A program made the translations under genes and the position numbers. The notes below the pieces were generated by a model. The model made no database searches, was not told where the DNA came from, and saw only the letters and a list, made by a program, of their open reading frames with translations. This document shows positions 5,723-10,580 of a stretch of DNA of 10,580 nt, piece after piece; the stretch's first letter is position 1; each line of letters begins with the position of its first letter. Origin of the DNA: Stramenopiles sp. TOSAG23-3. Its lineage: Eukaryota; Sar. Location: contig LT642803.1 in the NCBI GenBank assembly GCA_900128585.1, positions 1 to 10,580 on the forward strand, written 5' to 3'.

Positions 5723-8416
5723 ATGGCTTCCCGACCTAGGCGTTATAGTGAAGATAACGTACCAGAAGAGGAAGACGAAGACATTGATAGCGATGAATTT
5801 GACTCAGAGCATGAAATAGAAAACGATGCTACCGTGCAAATCGACGAAGAACCGGATAGCGAGGACGATGGAAGCAGCGACAGCGGCGACGAGGAGGAGG
5901 ACATACCCTCCGCCTCCGACGACGAGATGGACGAGGAGGAGCAAAAGCGTAGGAATGCCAAGCTTGCGCGAAGCGTCATGCGTATAACACAAGGAGATTC
6001 GAAGCAAACGGAAAACCAACAACACGACCTTCGCCCGGACTCTGATGCGGCACCACTCTCGTCGGGAGCCAGCGGCCAGCTACTGAGCGCCGACGCACTT
6101 CTTGGAGCCCTTTCCGGCGGCGCCGGCTCAGGCGTAGAGCGTTTGAAAGAGAAAGCGGTCGAAGTTGACCTTGCAAAGAGCGCCGCTGCAGTGCCGCTGG
6201 CAAAAGTTATCACGGACCGCGAGAAGCGCAAACTAGGGTATGCGAAAACGAAAGAAGTTGCGCAGCAATGGATTCCCCTGGTCAAGGAGCATCGCGAGAA
6301 GGACCACATTTCTTATCCCCTCGCACCTTCCGCGCCACAAGGCCTTACCAACGCCTCCCTCACCGACAAGTTTCAAGCCACGAATGAGATGGAAAGCGCC
6401 GTGCAAGCGTTGTTGCAGGAGAGTGGCATGGACGAACGGGACGTTAGGAAAAAAGAAGACCAAGAACTGGAGCTTAATAAAGTTACAAAAGAAGAAATTC
6501 TGCAGCGGAGGGCCCAGATGGCGAAAATGAGGTCGGTCCTCTTCTACCAGGAGCAGAAGGCGAAGCGAATCAAGAAAATCAAGAGCAAAATGTACCATAA
6601 AATTCGCAACAAGCAACTGGATAGGTTCAACAAAGTAGAGCGGGAGCGTCTGCGCAGCCTCGACCCAGAGCTCGCAAGAAAGTTAGACGAGGAAGATGCC
6701 AAAAAGTACGCCGAAGAACGGTTTACCCTGAGGCACCGAAACATGTCGAAGTGGGCAAAAAACGCGCTGAAGCGCGGGCAGATGCACAAAGACGGCACAC
6801 GAGAAGCGGTAGAAGAATCGTTAAGGATAGGACAAGAGCTGAAGCGCAAGCAAAGAAGCGTTGGAAGCGACAGCGACGAAAGTAGCGACGAAGAGGGTTC
6901 AGAGGAGGACAGCGATAGCGACGATTACGAAGATGCCAACGGCCGCGCGAAATCGCAGACGAAAAAATTGCTGAAGAAGATTGGGCAGGACCAAGAGTCC
7001 AAAGCTGTGCCCAAGGGGATTATGGGGTTGAAATTTATGCAACGTGCGACTGATTCTCAAAAGAAAAAAGCGAGGGAAGACGCGGAGCTTCTGTTAAAGG
7101 AATTGGGGGGGGACGGCGAAGACGTGGCAGGAAATGGTTTTGGTAACGGAAGCACTCGGTCTGCCATGAAGTTTGGAAAAAGGCAGCTGGGGCAAGGGTT
7201 GGTGAACGGTGCAGCCAGAAGCGCAGAGGCACCGACAAAGGCTCGCGAGCGAATAAATAGTCTGGAAGGCAGCGACAGCGAAAGCGAAGGGGAAGAGGGC
7301 GCCGACACGAGTGCCCAAATGACCACTGAATCTGGGAAAGGTCGCCAAAACGGAGGCTCCACCACCCGTAAAGTGTCCCAGAAGTCCAAAGACAAAGCGA
7401 AGAGGTCGCTTAAAAAAGGGACGTTCCAAGTAGGCAAAGTGGCAATCTCCTCGGGCTTTTCTACGAAGATAGTTGGCAGCAGGGAAAGAAAGGGCAAAGA
7501 TGGCAACACAGTTTCTTCAGTGATAAGCTGGGACGAGGGAAACTTGAAGCGCAATCCCGCAAAGCTGGTTGAGGCAGAGTTGAAGTCTGACGATGCGTCT
7601 GAAGCGAATGGTGCCGTGGAGTCGAACGAAGCAGAGACGGGAAAAGGCAACGGAAAACCCAGACAAAGGTCGATTCAAAAATCGAAGGAGACAAGCAAGG
7701 GAAAAGAAGAGAACCCTTGGTTGGCAAAGCCGAACAAGTCGGTCGGGACGAAGAAGGGAAAAGGTTCATCCAAAGAACCGGTGGAGCTTGACACGGCCGT
7801 CTTGGACACTGGAAGCAAGACAATTACCGAAGAGAACGAGAATGCTGAGCAAAAAGCGATCGTGCAGCTAGCTTTTGCGGGAGACAATGTCGAGGAGCAG
7901 TTTGAGAAAGAGAAGGCTGCAGAAGTCGAAGAGAGCACTGGAAAGCCTGAGGAGAAGGTAATGTCGGGATGGGGCAGCTGGGCAGGGATGGGTGCACCTG
8001 CAAAGAAAAAGTGGGCCAGCAAGAAGTACAACAAGAAAAAGAAGAAGCAGCAAGCTGAGAAAGACGCAGCCAAGGAAGCAAGAAGAGATGCAGACTTGAA
8101 GCATGTAATTATTAACGAAAAACGAAACAAGCGAGCAGCGAAGTACAACGTTGAGGCCGTCCCTCACCCGTTCAAAAGCCGTGCACATTACGAAGCGTCC
8201 TTGCGCAACCCATTGGGGCCCGAGTGGAACACTACGGACGCACACTCTGCTCTCGTACGCCCCAAGGTGATCATTGACCATGGCGCCATCATCGACCCTA
8301 TAAAAATGAGCGAAAGTTACAAAAGAAAGTTACCGAACCTTCTGGAATCCTCGTTTAACACACACAGAAAGAAGCAGAGAATTATGAGGGCGACGAGCCG
8401 GAAGTCGAAGTTTTGA
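5723..8416 (+). CDS. UTP14: Utp14, small-subunit processome component
   Basis: An 897-residue protein ending in TGA. Utp14 is a nucleolar factor of the U3-containing SSU processome, needed for 18S rRNA maturation, and it activates the DEAH helicase Dhr1/DHX37. Diagnostic blocks: 'RRAQMAKMRSVLFYQE' and the basic 'KAKRIKKIKSKMYHKIRNK' (262-297); 'ERFTLRHRNMSKWAKN' (332-347); 'KGIMGLKFM' (431-439); 'ENPWL' (663-667); 'GWGSWAGMGAP' (749-759); and the C-terminal 'HVIINEKRNKRAAKYNV' (794-810), 'PHPF' (814-817) and 'VIIDHGAIIDPI' (849-860). Between them are acidic low-complexity stretches (14-72, 382-404, 517-526) rich in casein-kinase-2-like Ser-Asp/Glu sites, and a Lys-rich nuclear/nucleolar targeting candidate (761-776). 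The size is in the family's usual range. The frame is open 53 codons upstream, but I start at the ATG with ANNATGG context, where the Utp14-like acidic N-terminus begins. The earlier ATG at 5564 has G at -3 and T at +4, and the intervening peptide looks like translated leader. A G8 run (7105-7112) lies inside the gene without breaking the frame. Confidence 0.95.
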   Translation: MASRPRRYSEDNVPEEEDEDIDSDEFDSEHEIENDATVQIDEEPDSEDDGSSDSGDEEEDIPSASDDEMDEEEQKRRNAKLARSVMRITQGDSKQTENQQHDLRPDSDAAPLSSGASGQLLSADALLGALSGGAGSGVERLKEKAVEVDLAKSAAAVPLAKVITDREKRKLGYAKTKEVAQQWIPLVKEHREKDHISYPLAPSAPQGLTNASLTDKFQATNEMESAVQALLQESGMDERDVRKKEDQELELNKVTKEEILQRRAQMAKMRSVLFYQEQKAKRIKKIKSKMYHKIRNKQLDRFNKVERERLRSLDPELARKLDEEDAKKYAEERFTLRHRNMSKWAKNALKRGQMHKDGTREAVEESLRIGQELKRKQRSVGSDSDESSDEEGSEEDSDSDDYEDANGRAKSQTKKLLKKIGQDQESKAVPKGIMGLKFMQRATDSQKKKAREDAELLLKELGGDGEDVAGNGFGNGSTRSAMKFGKRQLGQGLVNGAARSAEAPTKARERINSLEGSDSESEGEEGADTSAQMTTESGKGRQNGGSTTRKVSQKSKDKAKRSLKKGTFQVGKVAISSGFSTKIVGSRERKGKDGNTVSSVISWDEGNLKRNPAKLVEAELKSDDASEANGAVESNEAETGKGNGKPRQRSIQKSKETSKGKEENPWLAKPNKSVGTKKGKGSSKEPVELDTAVLDTGSKTITEENENAEQKAIVQLAFAGDNVEEQFEKEKAAEVEESTGKPEEKVMSGWGSWAGMGAPAKKKWASKKYNKKKKKQQAEKDAAKEARRDADLKHVIINEKRNKRAAKYNVEAVPHPFKSRAHYEASLRNPLGPEWNTTDAHSALVRPKVIIDHGAIIDPIKMSESYKRKLPNLLESSFNTHRKKQRIMRATSRKSKF

Positions 8417-8522
8417 GTTTCCAATCCTGTCAAAAATGTCTCTTGTTACATTTCACATATATTTTATATCTTAAAAAATGATTCTGTTGCGATACCAAAT
8501 AAACTTATACAAAACATATAAC
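8417..8522. other. Convergent 3' gap between UTP14 and GDI
   Basis: Only 106 bp separate the UTP14 and GDI stop codons. The gap is AT-rich, with one clear plus-strand AATAAA and no minus-strand AATAAA, so the GDI 3' end signal is not evident. Confidence 0.65.
8498..8503 (+). promoter_or_regulatory. Probable polyadenylation signal of UTP14
   Basis: A canonical AATAAA lies 82 bases after the UTP14 stop codon and 20 bases before the GDI stop codon on the opposite strand. Cleavage at the usual 10-30 nt downstream would place the UTP14 mRNA end at or just inside the antisense of the GDI coding region. Confidence 0.6.
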
Positions 8523-10442
8523 TTACATTCCCATGGCCTCCCTTTGTTTCTGCATCATTTCTTCGACAGAAATGTCCATGTTGACCGGTTCGCCTACAAT
8601 CTTCTCGTACAGGTCCAAGATTTCCCGCGATTCGTACTCGAAGTGGCTGGTAGCATCGTACGACTTGGTGATGAATTGGCCCGTCTCTTCACCACCATCT
8701 AATGGGGCGTATGTTTCCGTGATGCCATCGAAACGGCGCACTACGTTGCCCAACAGGTTGATCCCCACTTGAACCTCTTGCTGCGGATTGGACGTTTCTA
8801 CTTCCGTAGACACGATCGCCAGGTAGAATCCTTCTGGGCAGACCTCCATGTCCTTTGACAGGACGGATACGAACACGTCGTGTTCCCGGCCTTTCAAGTG
8901 CATCGACGGAATAATGATTTGCGCAGAGGTGGCGTTTTCAGTGTTCGGGACTGGGTTGTTCATGACACAGACGGTTCGAATGACTTTCCCGGTGACCTTC
9001 AAGGCCTCTTTCGGGAAGTACGATGGGTCACCAATAACAATAGGGGCTTTCGCAGCTTCGTCCCCGCATCGTACCCCGGTCACTTTTCCATTCGCATCTT
9101 TCAAAACTTCGTCCACGTTCTTTCGCAGCATGATCGTACTGCCGTACACGGCCGCCAGCCGGGCGAACCCTTCCGGCAAGTTTGACAAGCCGTACTGAGG
9201 GTAAAGGTACGGAGAGTTTTGGCCGTAACGACCAACGGAGGTACCGTAGACTTTGACGGCTTCCATGGTCTCCAGGGCAGGGCGGAATTGGTAGGAGTCG
9301 TCGGTGTGGAGGGCCATCGCGTGGCCAATGAAGCATTGGCTATTTTCGTCGAGACCGAACTCTTTGTACAAGTCCTTCATCGTCATCTTGTTCAAGTCGT
9401 ACTTTCCCGCTTGGGCGGGGGGTTTTTCTTTCAGTGGTTTCATGAACGTAATTGTAAGAGGGCGCTTGGAAGACTTGATCATGCTCAGCAGCTCTGGGTA
9501 TGGCTTCCACAGTACGTCTTCACCGTTGAGTTTGCTAATGATATCTCCCACGTTGACGAGGCCGTCGCGCTGGACCTTTGCGTTTGGCAATTCCGGGTCT
9601 AACTCGTTGAACTTGACAACCTGCGTCGTGGTGCGCTTGCCGACTTGCCCAGTTGGAATGGCCTTGATCATTAACCCGAGGCTGCCCTCTCCGAACTCGA
9701 TGTCGACTTCCTCCGTGACAGCGGGGATGCCGTACCTGCCCTCCAGGGTAGAGAACGTGACGGCGAGCTTGTCCTTGTACATTTCGAGGATCTTGTCGAC
9801 TTCCCCAACCTTTTCCGTGTTGTGGCGAGAGTAGTACTGGTACAAAATCTCTCGGATCTGAGCCGGGCTGCTCTTTTGCAGGGCAATCTCGGTGAGGCTT
9901 TTCTCCACCTTCTGGCTCTCGTACGACCCAAGGAATTGGGCGAACGACCGCAGGTACCGCTTTTGGAAGAACCCGACAAGCGACGTTCGCAGCGCCTCGG
10001 AGGGCGTTACGGGCACCTTGTAAATTTTGCCGGAGGTATACACGTACGACGATGCGACGCCCTGAAAGTCGATGTAGCGCGTAACACCTGTGTGCAGGAG
10101 CATTTTGACCAGTTTTCCGTTGGCAAGGATAAATTTGGGAATTAGGTCGACTAAATACCGGCGCGGTCGCCCCAGGGCCTTGGCTTGCTCGTCGTATTCC
10201 TGGCCAAAGTGCTTGCAAAGCGACTCCATGTCCAGGGACGCGCAGCCACCGCCGTAGTAATCGTTGCGGTCAATTTGCAAAACTTTTTTCCCCTTTACAG
10301 AAAGAAGTCCAGAAAGAACGCACTCTTTCATGCCCGTCCCGAGGATAATGACGTCGTACTCTCCGTCCGCCAGGGCAGTGTACTCTTTCCCGTTGACGGT
10401 CACTTTCGCAGGCGCCGGTTCGCCTTCAGCCAACGATGCCAT
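8523..10442 (-). CDS. GDI: Rab GDP dissociation inhibitor with an embedded PDZ-like domain
   Basis: A 639-residue protein ending in TAA. GDI extracts prenylated GDP-bound Rab GTPases from membranes and recycles them. Family blocks in order: the dinucleotide-fold-like 'DVIILGTGMKEC' (30-41), 'DRNDYYGGG' (58-66), 'VDLIPKFILANGKLVKMLL' (98-116), 'TRYIDF' (121-126), 'GKIYKVP' (138-144), 'TMKDLYKEFGL' (354-364), 'SPYLYPQYGL' (410-419), 'GFARLAAVYGS' (425-435), 'SYDATSHFE' (594-602). These match GDI better than Rab escort protein, which is also about 650 residues. Typical GDIs are about 445 residues. The excess is an N-terminal extension of about 27 residues and, mainly, an insertion of about 170 residues (roughly 174-346) replacing the short linker in helical domain II. 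The insertion holds a helical motif (196-238) and a PDZ-like fold (about 244-336). Tyr39 and Arg240 of mammalian alpha-GDI are retained (Y63, R428), but Glu233 is replaced by N421 and Tyr249 by I437 (numbering from memory). The reading frame is clean throughout, so this is not a retained intron or frameshift. Confidence 0.95.
   Translation of the reverse strand: MASLAEGEPAPAKVTVNGKEYTALADGEYDVIILGTGMKECVLSGLLSVKGKKVLQIDRNDYYGGGCASLDMESLCKHFGQEYDEQAKALGRPRRYLVDLIPKFILANGKLVKMLLHTGVTRYIDFQGVASSYVYTSGKIYKVPVTPSEALRTSLVGFFQKRYLRSFAQFLGSYESQKVEKSLTEIALQKSSPAQIREILYQYYSRHNTEKVGEVDKILEMYKDKLAVTFSTLEGRYGIPAVTEEVDIEFGEGSLGLMIKAIPTGQVGKRTTTQVVKFNELDPELPNAKVQRDGLVNVGDIISKLNGEDVLWKPYPELLSMIKSSKRPLTITFMKPLKEKPPAQAGKYDLNKMTMKDLYKEFGLDENSQCFIGHAMALHTDDSYQFRPALETMEAVKVYGTSVGRYGQNSPYLYPQYGLSNLPEGFARLAAVYGSTIMLRKNVDEVLKDANGKVTGVRCGDEAAKAPIVIGDPSYFPKEALKVTGKVIRTVCVMNNPVPNTENATSAQIIIPSMHLKGREHDVFVSVLSKDMEVCPEGFYLAIVSTEVETSNPQQEVQVGINLLGNVVRRFDGITETYAPLDGGEETGQFITKSYDATSHFEYESREILDLYEKIVGEPVNMDISVEEMMQKQREAMGM
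9435..9713 (-). other. PDZ-like domain inserted in GDI
   Basis: Residues 244-336 of the GDI show PDZ features in order: a carboxylate-binding-loop-like 'GSLGLMI' (253-259, compare GLGF/PLGL), the core 'GLVNVGDIISKLNGEDV' (294-310), which closely follows the PDZ pattern G-hydrophobic-x-x-GD-x-hydrophobic-x-x-hydrophobic-NG, then a helix 'YPELLSMIKSSK' (315-326) and a last strand 'RPLTITFM' (327-334). The spacing of these elements suits a complete domain of about 90 residues. The ligand is unknown. Confidence 0.75.
9729..9857 (-). other. Helical 'VDKIL...RYG' motif in the GDI insertion
   Basis: Residues 196-238 include 'ILYQYYSRHNTEKVGEVDKI' (199-218) and end in 'LEGRYG' (233-238). It resembles, from memory, a short helical motif ending in KYG that recurs in many protist proteins, often near PDZ or other interaction domains. 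No function can be assigned. Confidence 0.4.
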
Positions 10443-10580
10443 GATGATTGTTTTGTCAAAAGAAAAGAAAAATAAATAAAACGATTAATGAGTTTTACAA
10501 TTTGTACGTCAATGATGTCCAAAGTGCGCAAATGCCATTCTTTTTTCTCCGAGACGAATACAATGTGTACAGTAATTACT
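10443..10580. other. GDI 5' leader and promoter-proximal region
   Basis: This AT-rich stretch lies upstream of the GDI start and runs to the window edge. Read on the minus strand it contains a nine-codon upstream reading frame (10509-10538) and a TGACGTAC element (10504-10511). No TATA box is obvious. Most of it is probably 5' leader, but the transcription start is not visible. Confidence 0.5.

Noticed and set aside
8523-10442. Rab escort protein instead of GDI, because of the length near 650 residues
   Set aside because: Blocks such as VDLIPKF-LANG-LVKMLL and GKIYKVP follow GDI closely, and the extra length is explained by one PDZ-containing insertion that is not a feature of escort proteins.
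1-10580. Mobile element, CRISPR array, defence system or viral insertion
   Set aside because: I found no transposase, integrase, reverse transcriptase, terminal repeats or spacer-repeat array. The tandem repeats are short simple-sequence DNA and all confident genes are cellular housekeeping or membrane proteins.

Overview
The window looks like nuclear DNA of a compact, intron-poor unicellular eukaryote (a protist or microalga). All five confidently called proteins belong to eukaryotic cell biology: a TMEM222-family membrane protein, a type I membrane glycoprotein candidate, a mitochondrial small Tim chaperone (Tim9-like), the ribosome-biogenesis factor Utp14, and a Rab GDP dissociation inhibitor (GDI). 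Each is one uninterrupted reading frame that uses the standard code. The lineage cannot be fixed from the sequence. The protein style (a PDZ domain plus a 'KYG'-type helical motif inside GDI) reminds me of stramenopile or related algal proteomes, but this is only an impression.

Layout: TMEM222 (minus, 259-885); an AT-rich spacer of about 1.4 kb full of short tandem repeats; the unknown membrane protein (plus, 2279-4261); a 172-bp tail-to-tail gap; Tim9-like (minus, 4434-4691); an AT-rich, repeat-rich spacer of about 1 kb; UTP14 (plus, 5723-8416); a 106-bp tail-to-tail gap; GDI (minus, 8523-10442). Genes alternate strand strictly. Promoters therefore sit in long, AT-rich divergent spacers, and 3' ends meet in very short convergent gaps. 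All five chosen start codons share the context A at -3 and G at +4 (ANNATGG), which supports the start choices, including internal ATGs for Tim9 and UTP14 rather than the longest possible frames.

The genes do not form a pathway or operon. They serve mitochondrial import, small-subunit rRNA processing, and the secretory/endomembrane system (GDI, the KKXX-tailed membrane protein, possibly TMEM222). The most notable content is the GDI, which carries an insertion of about 170 residues in its helical domain. The insertion holds a helical 'VDKIL...RYG' motif followed by a PDZ-like domain, and the GDI also has non-conservative changes at two Rab-binding-platform positions. Second is the unrecognised type I membrane protein, with a cysteine-paired ectodomain and a canonical C-terminal dilysine (KKXX) ER-retrieval signal. 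The spacers hold several small tandem repeats and a palindrome that presents a splice-donor-like CAGGTAGT on both strands. I see no mobile element, CRISPR array, rRNA or convincing tRNA.
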